Positions 32,580-41,002 of a DNA stretch of 64,000 bases are shown piece after piece. The notes under the pieces are model-generated. The model was not told the origin of the DNA, searched no databases, and worked only from the letters and a program-made list of their open reading frames with translations. The DNA lies in assembly GCA_018223035.1 (NCBI GenBank), contig JAAEZD010000004.1, forward strand, positions 248,001 through 312,000, in the 5' to 3' direction. The position numbers and the translations under genes were made by a program. Positions within the stretch are counted from its first letter, which is position 1. Every line of letters begins with the position of its first letter. The stretch comes from Heliomarina sp018223035. GTDB lineage: Bacteria > Pseudomonadota > Alphaproteobacteria > Rhodobacterales > Rhodobacteraceae.

Positions 32580-33224
32580 ATGCCAGCAACAGTAGAGACA
32601 CTTGAAAAAGCGAATAAAAAGCGTGCCGGCAAGGCAAAAACAGGCGCCCGTGCCGACGCTGCGCCATCCGCCGAAACCGGCGAAAAAACTACCCTCGCCC
32701 AGAAGCGCGCGCTGAAACGCAAGCGGATGGTTGAACAGAACACCGTCAGTTTTCTGCTCGATACCGAGGTGCGCAAGTTCGTCGGCGCGGCTGCAAAAGC
32801 CGCCGGTATGGATATCGCCCCCTTCATGCAGAAGATGGCCGAAACCTATGTGATCGAAAACGCGCCGGCCGAGGATCCGATGGCCCGGCGTATCGCGGCC
32901 AAACGCGCCGTGCTCGACCGCGCCGTCGAACTCGCCCGCGAAGTCGATGCTGAGGGTGGTTTCGACGAAAACTTCATTCTGACCGTTGTCCGCAAGGCGT
33001 CGAGCGAAATCGAATTCGTCGACAACTACGAAATCGCCGTCGATGCCAAAACCGCCGATGACCGCGCGCTTGCCCGGGCGCAGGCGCCGATCAACCAGCA
33101 GATGGGCCGTCTTATCAAGCGGGCCGCCGGTGCGAGGAGCAAACGCGACGCGAATGGCAAGATCATGCGCGGCCAGATCCAGAATGAGCTGATCACCACC
33201 TACACGCTGCTCGAAAAAGCCTGA
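32580..33224 (+). CDS. uncharacterised basic protein, helical, possible DNA-binding
   Basis: 214 residues from ATG 32580 (MPATVETLEKANKK), preceded by GGAGG with 5-base spacing. I do not recognise the family. The first ~65 residues are Lys/Arg/Ala-rich (RAGKAKTGARA, LAQKRALKRKRM). A segment NTVSFLLDTEVRKFVGAAAKAAGMDIAPFMQKMA (about 64-97) has the strand-helix-helix rhythm of ribbon-helix-helix proteins. The rest is helical and ends in GRLIKRAAGARSKRDANGK...QNELITTYTLLEKA. It sits alone behind a promoter with three identical octamer boxes, consistent with autoregulation. No membrane segment or signal is present. Confidence 0.7.
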   Translation: MPATVETLEKANKKRAGKAKTGARADAAPSAETGEKTTLAQKRALKRKRMVEQNTVSFLLDTEVRKFVGAAAKAAGMDIAPFMQKMAETYVIENAPAEDPMARRIAAKRAVLDRAVELAREVDAEGGFDENFILTVVRKASSEIEFVDNYEIAVDAKTADDRALARAQAPINQQMGRLIKRAAGARSKRDANGKIMRGQIQNELITTYTLLEKA

Positions 33225-33272
33225 ACACAGCAACTGATCCCGGCGCGCTGGCCTCGGCCCGCGCCGGGCATG

Positions 33273-33689
33273 TCATTCGATCTGTCGGCGCACGGCATCC
33301 TTGTCGATCACAGACCAGACCCGCCGGATGACGCCCGCTTCGATCTCGTAAAATACATTCTCGTCAAACCGCACGCGCCGCCCGTTCACCGGCAGGCCAA
33401 AGAGCAGCCCAACCGGCGTACAGTCGAAATGGATGCGACTGGCGATGACAGGTGCGTCGCACAGGATCATCCGCACATCGAAGAACAGGTCCGGAATGGC
33501 CGCCACATCGCTCTTCAGCATCTCCCGATAGCCGGACAGTCCGATCCTGGTGCCGTTATGTTCTGCCTCTGCATGCACAAAGTTGCCAAGTGCCGCCCAG
33601 TCCCGTCGGTTCAGGCACTCGATATAGCCAAGATAGAGACGTCGCAGGCCTTGCGCCGTCATCTCCCCCACAATCGATGCCTCAGTCAA
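33273..33689 (-). CDS. SnoaL/NTF2-like ester cyclase-type protein
   Basis: 138 residues with the SnoaL-like cone fold pattern: LRRLYLGYIECLNRRDWAALGNFVHAEAEHNG, LSGYREMLKSDVAAIPDLFFDVRMI and FDENVFYEIEAGVIRRVWSVIDKDAVRRQI. Homologues range from polyketide cyclases to uncharacterised carrier-like proteins; the substrate is unknown. Its start overlaps the stop of the exonuclease gene by 8 bases, so the two are co-transcribed. Confidence 0.82.
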   Translation of the reverse strand: MTEASIVGEMTAQGLRRLYLGYIECLNRRDWAALGNFVHAEAEHNGTRIGLSGYREMLKSDVAAIPDLFFDVRMILCDAPVIASRIHFDCTPVGLLFGLPVNGRRVRFDENVFYEIEAGVIRRVWSVIDKDAVRRQIE

Positions 33690-34290
33690 AATCCGACGGC
33701 TTTAATCGGCCGTCATTCAGCAGATGCTGCATCGTATAGGCCACGGAAAGCGCATCATCCAGCGCGTCATGCCCCCGCAGCGGCGGGTGTTCGATCCCGA
33801 AATAAGCCGAAAGCGTATTGCTCCGGGTCAGCTTGAGGTCCTCATAGGGCATCCCTGCTTTCAGCAGCAACTGGCAGGCATTCCCAAACCGCGTGACCGG
33901 GATGGGCGGCACGATCCCCGCGACATAACAGCTGATCGCCAGCATGTTGAACTCGTCCTTGCCCCAGGACCAGAGCTTCGCCCCACCACAAAACGTCTCG
34001 ACCTCGGCCAGCGCCTGTTCCAGCACCAGGCCCTCGGCATCAATCACCTGCTCATCGATCCCGGTCAGCCGCGTGAACAGCGGATCAAGCGCCTGCCGAC
34101 CGCCCGCCCGGTCCGGTGGCACAACATAAAGCCGCTTGGTCTCGGCAACAGGATAATCCCCCTCCAGCCCCAGCCGGACAATCCCGATCTGCGCCACCAC
34201 GGGGTCGGGGTCGAACGGCCCGCACCAGAACCGAGACGGCGCCCCCTCCGCCGTCAAAAATTCGCAGTCAAAAATGAATGCATCCGCCAT
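33682..34290 (-). CDS. DEDD-family 3'-5' exonuclease
   Basis: 202 residues with the RNase-T/DnaQ exonuclease motifs: Exo I FIFDCEFLT (about 5-13), Exo II around LTGIDEQVIDAEG...LWSWGKDEFNMLAISC, and Exo III HDALDDALSVAYTMQ with His-Asp five apart, which makes it DEDDh type. It is likely a nuclease acting on single-stranded 3' ends of DNA or RNA; the target is unknown. It overlaps the SnoaL-like gene by 8 bases. The 134-base space upstream of it holds a copy of the dispersed repeat. Confidence 0.85.
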   Translation of the reverse strand: MADAFIFDCEFLTAEGAPSRFWCGPFDPDPVVAQIGIVRLGLEGDYPVAETKRLYVVPPDRAGGRQALDPLFTRLTGIDEQVIDAEGLVLEQALAEVETFCGGAKLWSWGKDEFNMLAISCYVAGIVPPIPVTRFGNACQLLLKAGMPYEDLKLTRSNTLSAYFGIEHPPLRGHDALDDALSVAYTMQHLLNDGRLKPSDFD

Positions 34291-34352
34291 CTGTTTCCCT
34301 CTCTTCGATAATCCCGTCGCCGCAGGCGGACCCGGCCCCTGATACCGACCGG

Positions 34353-34395
34353 CCCCTGCTTCTTTGGGTCATAAAATATCCCCGCCGGAGGCTCC
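34353..34395 (-). repeat. dispersed intergenic repeat, copy 1
   Basis: Read on the minus strand: CTCCGGCGGGGATATTTT, three bases, then ACCCAAAGAAGCAGGGG. It lies 30 bases downstream of the putative glycosyltransferase stop, in that gene's orientation. Confidence 0.8.
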
Positions 34396-34424
34396 CGTCC
34401 TCGCCGCGGGCGCGCCCGGCTCGT

Positions 34425-35429
34425 TCAGCGCATCCAGAAGCCATGTGCCTTGATGCGGTTGCGTATCGCCTGTTCGCGCCGGGGCAGTGCCGATCGGTCG
34501 AAGAGCGCGCGCACCTTCTGGCCGCGCCCCTGGTAGATCATCCGCTTGATCGGTTCATGTTGTTTCAGGATTTTCTTGATCCGGTTCGGCGCGGCGCAGG
34601 CTTCGACCATTTTGATCACCGCATCGCTTTCGCGTGCATAGAGCAGCGGAAACATACGGTAATGACAGCTGACGCGCCCATCCAGCAGACCGGCGGGCAG
34701 GGCATCCCGACCGCCCCCAAGCCCGTGAATGACCAGCGGCAGCGCGATCTGGTCAAGCCACGGATCAAGGCTCTGACAGGTCAGTTCGACAGGCGGGTCG
34801 TCCCGGATCGACCGCGCGTAGTCGAGGTATCTCTCGCCAAACTCTTTCGGGCAGCGATAAAAGAAATAGCCTGCGTTGAAATACAGGTAGCGTTCCCAGT
34901 ATTCCTCGGGATGCTCCGTCGCGAGACTCGACGCAAAATCGAGTCCAAAGCGGTCATAAAGCGACTTCCAGATGCCGTGATAGCCGGGGCCGTAAAGCGT
35001 GGGCGTGGGCCAGCTGCCTTCCCGGCGGAGCGAGGCGCCGGGATACGAGAAATCGAACGGCACCTCGGTCAGGTCGCCGGTGATCAGGGTGTCGCTGTCG
35101 AAAAAGACAAAAGGTTGCCCCTCCGGCAGGGCCGCCAGAGCTTCGATCTTGTTGCCCTGCGGGTAGGACTGGCCAAAAACATGATTGTCAAAGGGCAGGA
35201 TTTCCGCGCCAAGCTCGCCCAGCATGTCAAGCACGCCGCTGTCGCGGATCGACGGGTCCCGATCCCAGAGCGGCCCGGCATTGGGCACCGCCACGAAAAG
35301 ACGACCCTCAAAATCGGGATTGGTATGCCGCAGTGTCGCCGCGAAGAGCAGGCATTCATATTGCAACCGGCCCGATTGCCCGATGATCAGGATATTGAAG
35401 GCTTGGCGAGGGTGCTGTTTCTTTGCCAT
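34425..35429 (-). CDS. putative GT-A glycosyltransferase-like protein
   Basis: 334 residues. The N-terminal part (FNILIIGQSGRLQYECLLFAATLR) and the motif PFVFFDSDTLITGDL (about 106-120, a DxD-type metal/nucleotide-sugar site) suggest a GT-A fold enzyme. YFNAGYFFYRCP fits the acceptor-side region of glycogenin-like or family 8-type transferases. The C-terminus is basic (ALPRREQAIRNRIKAHGF). No signal or membrane segment is present. Donor and acceptor are unknown and no polysaccharide genes are adjacent. Confidence 0.65.
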   Translation of the reverse strand: MAKKQHPRQAFNILIIGQSGRLQYECLLFAATLRHTNPDFEGRLFVAVPNAGPLWDRDPSIRDSGVLDMLGELGAEILPFDNHVFGQSYPQGNKIEALAALPEGQPFVFFDSDTLITGDLTEVPFDFSYPGASLRREGSWPTPTLYGPGYHGIWKSLYDRFGLDFASSLATEHPEEYWERYLYFNAGYFFYRCPKEFGERYLDYARSIRDDPPVELTCQSLDPWLDQIALPLVIHGLGGGRDALPAGLLDGRVSCHYRMFPLLYARESDAVIKMVEACAAPNRIKKILKQHEPIKRMIYQGRGQKVRALFDRSALPRREQAIRNRIKAHGFWMR

Positions 35430-35540
35430 ACTCGATTCAGCCGCTTGATTTGGTCTGCGGCATTAGCCGATGCCGCTGATTATAGGCATGAATTTTGAAA
35501 CAAAAAACCTGAAATTCGGGAAGGGCAGGCTGCCCGGAGA

Positions 35541-36299
35541 ATGGCAGTCCCGCAGGAAAAGCGAAAGGCCAGGGTCATGCTGGAAGTGTTCTTGTTGATG
35601 TTCTCCGCCTCGGTGCATTCCCTTGCCACCGTCGATCAGGTGGCGGCCGATAGCGCGGCGCCGGCGCTTGCGGTGGCCCCGATGGACGTCGCCCAGGCCC
35701 CGGGTGAGGCGGAGATACCCGAAAACGCCGTTGCCACCAGCCCGGAGACAGAAACAAAAGAAGCGGTCGCCGCGGCACCGCAAGAGGACAAGGGGACGTC
35801 TGCTGCCGGTCACGAGTCCGACACCGGGGAGGAGATAGCCGTCATGCCGGAAAGCAAGGATGATCCGGCAGCGCTGCCATCGGAGACGCCCGGGGCAGAT
35901 GCAGAGCCGGCGACCGGCTTTGCGGCAGAACCGCAAATCGCCTCGGGCCGGTTCCTGACGGCGCTTGAAGTGCGCCCGATCCTGAACGCCACCCGTGGCA
36001 ACTGGATTTCGGTGCGTGAATTCGGCGGGCAGGATCTTTTGTATGTCAGCCATCTCTGGGCATGGCGCTGCGGACTGCATGAAATCCGGGTCGGCGTGAA
36101 CGGTGCGGCGCCGGAAGTCTGGGACATGCCCGAATGCCGCCCCGACCAGCCCGCCCCGGCAGCCGTTCTTGACGGCGATGGCCTGCCATACCGCAGTTTT
36201 CCCCGGCGCAGCGTGCAACTGATCGAGGTGCATCTGCTCTATGATGACATGACAACGGCGCAGCTGCGCTTCAATCGGGCGGGTATCGTGATTCCTTAA
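35541..36299 (+). CDS. uncharacterised exported protein with acidic linker
   Basis: 252 residues from ATG 35541, or 240 from ATG 35577 (MLEVFLLMFSASVHSLA), which looks like a signal peptide and is the more natural start. The middle (about 30-130) is Ala/Glu/Pro-rich and disordered. The last ~110 residues form the only folded part: GRFLTALEVRPILNATRGNWISVREFGGQDLLYVSHLWAWRCGLHEI, with two Cys that could pair (WRCG and PECRP). It is not assigned to a known family. It is divergent from the glycosyltransferase-like gene and convergent with the WYL regulator. Confidence 0.7.
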   Translation: MAVPQEKRKARVMLEVFLLMFSASVHSLATVDQVAADSAAPALAVAPMDVAQAPGEAEIPENAVATSPETETKEAVAAAPQEDKGTSAAGHESDTGEEIAVMPESKDDPAALPSETPGADAEPATGFAAEPQIASGRFLTALEVRPILNATRGNWISVREFGGQDLLYVSHLWAWRCGLHEIRVGVNGAAPEVWDMPECRPDQPAPAAVLDGDGLPYRSFPRRSVQLIEVHLLYDDMTTAQLRFNRAGIVIP

Positions 36300-36346
36300 G
36301 GCGCGGTTGCGTGACGTAACGAGCGGCGCGACGAGCTGATGGGGCA

Positions 36347-36389
36347 GGAGCCTCCGGCGGGGATATTTTAGGACCCAAAGAAGCAGGGG
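36347..36389 (+). repeat. dispersed intergenic repeat, copy 2
   Basis: CCTCCGGCGGGGATATTTT, three bases, then ACCCAAAGAAGCAGGGG, 48 bases downstream of the exported-protein gene and in its orientation. Confidence 0.85.
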
Positions 36390-36409
36390 ATGTCGTGCCT
36401 TTGAGGCGT

Positions 36410-37099
36410 TCAGCTTGCGGCGGGCGTTTCGTAGCGGTTGTTTTCCAGCCAGAGGCGACGCAACGCATTGCCCTCGCCGGTAAAATAAGTCTCAAGCGCG
36501 GTGCAGGTCCAGATCCGGTCGACCCGGAAATGGCGGAATGACTGGCGCAACTCGCACCAGCCCGCGAGCATGGCGCAATCGAGGTGATAGACGACCCCCA
36601 CCGGGCGCACGGTTCTTTCCGTCTCACGGTCATCGGCATCCCGATAGGTGATCCGCAGCTTGCGCTCGTCGCGCACCGCTTCGCGCATCAGGGCGATGGA
36701 GACGCAGCCCTTGAGCGGGTCGTCCTTTTTTGCCCCCCAAGGGGCGACCTGCAGCCAGTCGGCGGCACAGTGCAGCGCGTCGATCTTGGCGCAGATGCGG
36801 CTGGCGGCGGCCTGCAGGGCGCTGTCGCCGGTGCGGGCGAGGAGGGCGAGACCGACGTGCAGCGCTTCGATTTCCTCGGAATCGAAGTTCAGCGGCGGCA
36901 GGTCGTAGCCGCGCCGCATGACATAGCCGATGCCCGCTTCGCCTTCGATCGGGGTGCGCATCGCCTGAAGCGCGGCGATGTCGCGGTAGATCGTGCGTTC
37001 GGAGACTTCGAGCTGTTCGGAGAGTGCGCGGGCGGTCACTGGCCGGGAGGTGGCCCGCAGAAGCTGGATGATTTCGAACAGGCGGTTGGAACGGTTCAT
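36410..37099 (-). CDS. HTH-WYL (YafY-like) transcriptional regulator
   Basis: 229 residues from ATG 37099 (MNRSNRLFEIIQLLRATSRPVTARALSEQLEVSERTIYRDIAAL). The N-terminal HTH_11/DeoR-type helix-turn-helix covers 1-55, and a WYL domain covers about 130-205 (REAVRDERKLRITYRDAD...RTVRPVGVVYHLDCAMLAGWCELR). WYL domains bind nucleotides or nucleic acid and are common in stress and defence regulators. It is divergent from a 57-residue protein across 103 bases that carry repeated TGCTGACA boxes, the likely operator. Confidence 0.9.
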   Translation of the reverse strand: MNRSNRLFEIIQLLRATSRPVTARALSEQLEVSERTIYRDIAALQAMRTPIEGEAGIGYVMRRGYDLPPLNFDSEEIEALHVGLALLARTGDSALQAAASRICAKIDALHCAADWLQVAPWGAKKDDPLKGCVSIALMREAVRDERKLRITYRDADDRETERTVRPVGVVYHLDCAMLAGWCELRQSFRHFRVDRIWTCTALETYFTGEGNALRRLWLENNRYETPAAS

Positions 37100-37120
37100 T
37101 GGGTGGGCCTCTGGATGTGC

Positions 37121-37161
37121 TGCTGACACAATAGCAGGGGCTGCTGACAGCAGGGTGTCAG
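37121..37161. promoter_or_regulatory. operator candidate: TGCTGACA direct repeats with inverted TGTCAG
   Basis: TGCTGACA occurs at 37121-37128 and 37142-37149, 21 bases (two helical turns) apart, and the inverse TGTCAG at 37156-37161. All lie in the WYL regulator/small-protein divergent spacer. Confidence 0.5.
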
Positions 37162-37202
37162 GAGAGACGTGATTGATAGAAATTGCAATCACGGAGTTAC
37201 CC

Positions 37203-37376
37203 ATGTCCTACTACGATCACGCCGTCGCCATGGCCCTGCAACTGGGGCGCTGGGCGGCACCAACCCGACGCCTGCGCCCTCACGAGCGCGAGATTGAAGC
37301 CGCGCGGGAAGAACAGGCTCCCGGCCCAGAGGAGGATCGCAAGGAGCGCGATCTCTACCGCAGGCGGATTGCCTAG
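37203..37376 (+). CDS. 57-residue uncharacterised charged protein
   Basis: 57 residues from ATG 37203 (MSYYDHAVAMALQLGRWAAPTRRLRPHEREIEAAREE), with CGGAG 7 bases upstream. It has a short amphipathic N-terminal helix and a highly charged C-terminal half (GPEEDRKERDLYRRRIA). No family is recognised. It is divergent from the WYL regulator, suggesting it is the regulated target. Its TAG stop overlaps the TAG of the convergent CoA ligase within the palindrome CTAG. Confidence 0.6.
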   Translation: MSYYDHAVAMALQLGRWAAPTRRLRPHEREIEAAREEQAPGPEEDRKERDLYRRRIA

Positions 37377-38995
37377 GTGTCGCGCAGGCGGAAGCGCTGG
37401 ATTTTACCGGTCGCCGTTTTCGGCAGGGCATCGGTAAAGATCACCGAACGCGGGTATTTATACGGGGCGATCTGCGCCTTGACGAAATCCTGCAGGAGTT
37501 TCACTTGAAGAGGACCAGGTTCGACGCCATCCCTCAGCACCACATGGGCCTGCACGATTTCACCGCGTGCGTCGTCCGGAACCCCGATGACGGCGCATTC
37601 CGACACGTCCTCATGGGCGAGCAGCGCGGCTTCGACCTCGGGGCCGGCGATATTATAACCCGACGAGATGATCATATCGTCGGAGCGGGCGGCGAAATGC
37701 AGATAGCCGTCGGCATCCATCGAGAAGCTGTCCCCGGTGAGGTTCCAGCCGTCCTTGACATAATCGGCCTGTCGCTTGTCGTTCAGGTAGCGGCAGCCGG
37801 TGGGGCCGCGTACCGCCAGCCGTCCGACCTTGCCCGGTTCGACGTCGGTACCGTCTTCGCCAAGGATACGTGCCTCGTAGCCGGTCACCGGTTTGCCGGT
37901 GCAGGCCGGGCGGTGATCGTCGAAGCGGTTCGAGATGAAGATATGCAGCATCTCGGTTGACCCGATCCCGTCCAGCATCGGCTTGCCGGTCTTTTCGATC
38001 CAGTCGTGATAGACCGGGGCGGGCAGGGTTTCTCCGGCGGAAACCGCGGCGCGAAGGCTGGAGAGGTCCGCGCCTTCCTCCATCGCCGCCAGCATCACGC
38101 GATAGGCTGTGGGGGCGGTGAAACTTACGGTCGCCCGGTATGTCTCGATGATCTCGATCATGTTCGGCGGCGAGGCATTCTCCAGCAGCACTGCGCAGGC
38201 GCCAAAGCGCAAGGGGAATACCGCCAGCCCGCCAAGGCCAAAGGTAAAGGCAAGCGGCGGCGAGCCGACAAAGATATCCTCGGGGGTGACGCCCAGCACC
38301 TCACGCGCATAGCCATCGGCGATGATCAGTAGATCGCGATGGAAATGCATCGTGGCCTTCGGCTCACCCGTGGTGCCAGAGGTAAAGCCAAGCAGCGCCA
38401 CGTCGTCCCGCCCGGTCTCAACCGCGTCAAAGGTGACGGGCTTGTTCAGGGCGGCGCGATCCAGTTCGGCATCGTGATTGGCAGTGCCATCAAAGCCAAC
38501 CACCGTCTTGAGCGTGGCGCTGGATTTCGCGCAGGTGATCATCTCGTCCATCAGCCTTGTGTCGCAAAGCGCGTGGGTGATCTCGGCCTTGTCGACGATC
38601 TTTGCCAGTTCTCCGGCGCGCAGCATCGGCATGGTGTTCACCACCACCGCGCCTGCCTTGGTCGCGGCCAGCCAGCAGGCCACCATCGCCGGGTTGTTCG
38701 CGCTGCGGATCAGGATGCGATTGCCCGGCTTGACGCCGTAATCCTCGACCAGCGTGCGCGCGATCCGATTGGTCCAGTCGGTCAGCTCCTTGTAGCTGCG
38801 CCGCCGCCCGTTGCCGATCAGCGCGGTGCGATCGCCGTACCCCTGCGCCACCAGCCGGTCGGTCAGCTCGACGCCGATGTTGATATACTCCGGGTAGCTA
38901 TGCGCCCCGAGGTCGATCTCGGGCCACATCTCCGGCGCGGGCAGGTTGTCCCGCGTAAACGTGTCGCTATGCGCGCTTGGTCCCAGCATGGTCAT
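37373..38995 (-). CDS. aromatic acid-CoA ligase (2-aminobenzoate/benzoate-CoA ligase type)
   Basis: 540 residues, an adenylate-forming enzyme: P-loop LLGFTSGTTGEPKATMHFHRD (about 197-217), GSTEMLHIF (A5-type motif), TGDSFSMDADGYLHF (A7) and PKTATGKIQRFRLR at the C-terminus (A10 lysine). Operon partners (a 2-aminobenzoyl-CoA monooxygenase/reductase-like fusion, a dehydrogenase, a hydratase and an SDR) favour anthranilate as substrate; benzoate or salicylate are alternatives. It is the last gene of the operon, and its start overlaps the stop of the acyl-CoA dehydrogenase gene by 4 bases. Confidence 0.88.
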   Translation of the reverse strand: MTMLGPSAHSDTFTRDNLPAPEMWPEIDLGAHSYPEYINIGVELTDRLVAQGYGDRTALIGNGRRRSYKELTDWTNRIARTLVEDYGVKPGNRILIRSANNPAMVACWLAATKAGAVVVNTMPMLRAGELAKIVDKAEITHALCDTRLMDEMITCAKSSATLKTVVGFDGTANHDAELDRAALNKPVTFDAVETGRDDVALLGFTSGTTGEPKATMHFHRDLLIIADGYAREVLGVTPEDIFVGSPPLAFTFGLGGLAVFPLRFGACAVLLENASPPNMIEIIETYRATVSFTAPTAYRVMLAAMEEGADLSSLRAAVSAGETLPAPVYHDWIEKTGKPMLDGIGSTEMLHIFISNRFDDHRPACTGKPVTGYEARILGEDGTDVEPGKVGRLAVRGPTGCRYLNDKRQADYVKDGWNLTGDSFSMDADGYLHFAARSDDMIISSGYNIAGPEVEAALLAHEDVSECAVIGVPDDARGEIVQAHVVLRDGVEPGPLQVKLLQDFVKAQIAPYKYPRSVIFTDALPKTATGKIQRFRLRDT

Positions 38996-40122
38996 GCTCC
39001 CATCACCTGTCTTGCGATCACCACCTTCTGCACGTCCGAGGCGCCCTCGTAGATGCGCAAGGCCCTGATCTCGCGGTAAAGGCTCTCGACGATATGCCCG
39101 CTGCGCACCCCGTCGCCGCCATGCAGCTGAACCGCCGCGTCGATCACCTGTTGCGCGGTCTCGGTCGCGTGCAGCTTGGCCATCGCCGCCTCGCGGCTGA
39201 CCCGCGGTGCGCCCATGTCCTTGGTCCAGGCCGCGCGATAGACCAGCAGGGCCGAGGCATCGACCCCCAGCGCCATGTCGGCCAGATGCCCCTGTACCAT
39301 TTGCAGATCGTTCAGCGGCGCGCCAAACAACTGCCGCGATCCGGTGCGGGCAAGGCTCTCGTCAAGCGCGCGCCGCGCAAACCCCAGCGCCGCCGCGCCC
39401 ACGGTCGAGCGGAATACATCCAGCACCGACATGGCAATCCGGAACCCGCTGCCCGCCGTGCCAATCAGCGCCTCGCGCGGCAGGCGCATATCGTTGAACC
39501 GAAGCCGCGCCAGAGGGTGCGGCGCGATCACCTCCAGCCGCTCGGCAATCTCAAGCCCCGGCGTATCGGCCGGCACCAGAAAGGCCGACAGCCCCTTGGC
39601 CCCCGGTGCCTCGCCGGTCCGCGCGAAAACCGTGTAGACATCCGCGATCCCGCCGTTCGAGATCCAGGTTTTCTCGCCATTCAGCACATACCCGTCGCCA
39701 TCTTCCACGGCTGTTGTCGAAATCTGCGCCACGTCCGAGCCACTGGCAGGTTCGCTCAGCGCAAAGGCGGAAATCGCCTCCCCGGCGCGGGTCTGTCCCA
39801 GCCACTCCCGCTGCGCCTCCGAGCCAAAGAGCGATACCGCCCCCATGCCCAGCCCCTGCATGGCAAAGGCGAAATCCGCCAGCCCGTCATGGCGCGCGAG
39901 GGTCTCGCGGATCAAACACAGCGAACGCACATCAAGCGCCTCGCCGCCGGAATGCTGCAGGAACCCGGCCGCCCCCAGCGCCGAGACCAGCCCGCGACAG
40001 GCTCCGTCCACATCGCCGTGATCCACCGGCAGGTTCGCCGCGCACCACGCCTCCAGCGCCGCCGCCAGTTCGCGATGCCGATCCTCGAAAAACGGCCAGT
40101 CCAGAAATGTCCGGTCCACCAT
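38992..40122 (-). CDS. acyl-CoA dehydrogenase
   Basis: 376 residues from ATG 40122 (MVDRTFLDWPFFEDRHRELA), with GGGGGAG upstream; the 35-codon upstream extension is rejected. Family signatures are FALSEPASGSDVAQI (about 125-139), WISNGGIADVYTVFART, LHGGDGVRSGHIVESLYREIRALRIYEGASDVQ (about 330-362) and the C-terminal VVIARQVMG. It is an FAD enzyme oxidising a CoA thioester at C2-C3, probably after ring cleavage or dearomatisation in the aminobenzoyl-CoA pathway. The electron acceptor would be ETF, which is not encoded here. Confidence 0.92.
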   Translation of the reverse strand: MVDRTFLDWPFFEDRHRELAAALEAWCAANLPVDHGDVDGACRGLVSALGAAGFLQHSGGEALDVRSLCLIRETLARHDGLADFAFAMQGLGMGAVSLFGSEAQREWLGQTRAGEAISAFALSEPASGSDVAQISTTAVEDGDGYVLNGEKTWISNGGIADVYTVFARTGEAPGAKGLSAFLVPADTPGLEIAERLEVIAPHPLARLRFNDMRLPREALIGTAGSGFRIAMSVLDVFRSTVGAAALGFARRALDESLARTGSRQLFGAPLNDLQMVQGHLADMALGVDASALLVYRAAWTKDMGAPRVSREAAMAKLHATETAQQVIDAAVQLHGGDGVRSGHIVESLYREIRALRIYEGASDVQKVVIARQVMGA

Positions 40123-40189
40123 GATGCGCAACTCCCCCTTCTTCTCGTTCCAAATACGGAAAATCCCGGCCCCTCGGCCTGTCCCGCGC

Positions 40190-41002
40190 TCAGTTGCCTT
40201 CGAACACCGGTTTTTCCTTGGCGACAAAAGCGCGATAGGCGCGTTCGAAATCGCCGGTCTGCATGCAGATCGCCTGCGCCTGCGCCTCGGCTTCGATCGC
40301 CTGATCGAGGCTCATGTCCCATTCCATGTTCAGCTGGTTCTTGGTCATCGCGTTGGCGAAGGTCGGCCCCGCCACGATCCGGCGCGCCATTTCCATCGCC
40401 GCTTCTTCCAAGGCGTCGGCCTCGTGCAGCGCGTTCCAGTAGCCCCATGCCAGCCCTTCCTCGGCCTTCATCGCGCGGCCCGTGTAAAGCAGCTCCGCAG
40501 CACGGCCCTGTCCAATGATCCTCGGCAGGATCGCGCAGGCACCCATGTCACAGCCCGCAAGGCCGACGCGGTTGAACAAAAAGGCGCATTTGGCCTCTGG
40601 CGTTGCCAGTCGCAGGTCCGAGGCCATGGTGATGATCGCCCCGGCGCCAGCGGCGATCCCGTCCACGGCGGCGATGATTGGCTTGCCGCAATGCAGCATC
40701 GCCTTGACCAGATCGCCAGTCATCCGGGTGAATTGCAGCAATTCCGGCATCTCCATCGCCACCAGCGGCCCGATGATGTCATGCACATCCCCGCCCGAGC
40801 TGAAATTGCCGCCGTTCGAGGTGAAGACAACCGCGTGAATATCGCTTGCATAGGCCAGCGCGCGGAACATGTCGCGCAGCTCGGCATAGCTCTCGAAGGT
40901 CAGCGGGTTCTTGCGCTCGGGCCGGTTCAGGCAAATCTTCGCGATGCCCTCCGCCGCTTCGAATTTGAAATGTTCCGCGACGTATCCGCTCATCTCGCTC
41001 AT
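40190..41002 (-). CDS. enoyl-CoA hydratase/isomerase-family protein
   Basis: 270 residues, crotonase fold: FTSNGGNFSSGGDVHDI (about 60-76, oxyanion-hole strand), IIAAVDGIAAGAGAIITMASDLRLATPEAKCAF (about 109-141) and NRVGLAGCDMGACAILPRIIG. In the usual catalytic Glu positions I see Gly/Asp (GCDMGA), so it may be a hydrolase, isomerase or ring-processing member rather than a simple hydratase. Its stop lies 67 bases before the acyl-CoA dehydrogenase gene, and its start overlaps the MarR gene by 4 bases. Confidence 0.9.
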   Translation of the reverse strand: MSEMSGYVAEHFKFEAAEGIAKICLNRPERKNPLTFESYAELRDMFRALAYASDIHAVVFTSNGGNFSSGGDVHDIIGPLVAMEMPELLQFTRMTGDLVKAMLHCGKPIIAAVDGIAAGAGAIITMASDLRLATPEAKCAFLFNRVGLAGCDMGACAILPRIIGQGRAAELLYTGRAMKAEEGLAWGYWNALHEADALEEAAMEMARRIVAGPTFANAMTKNQLNMEWDMSLDQAIEAEAQAQAICMQTGDFERAYRAFVAKEKPVFEGN

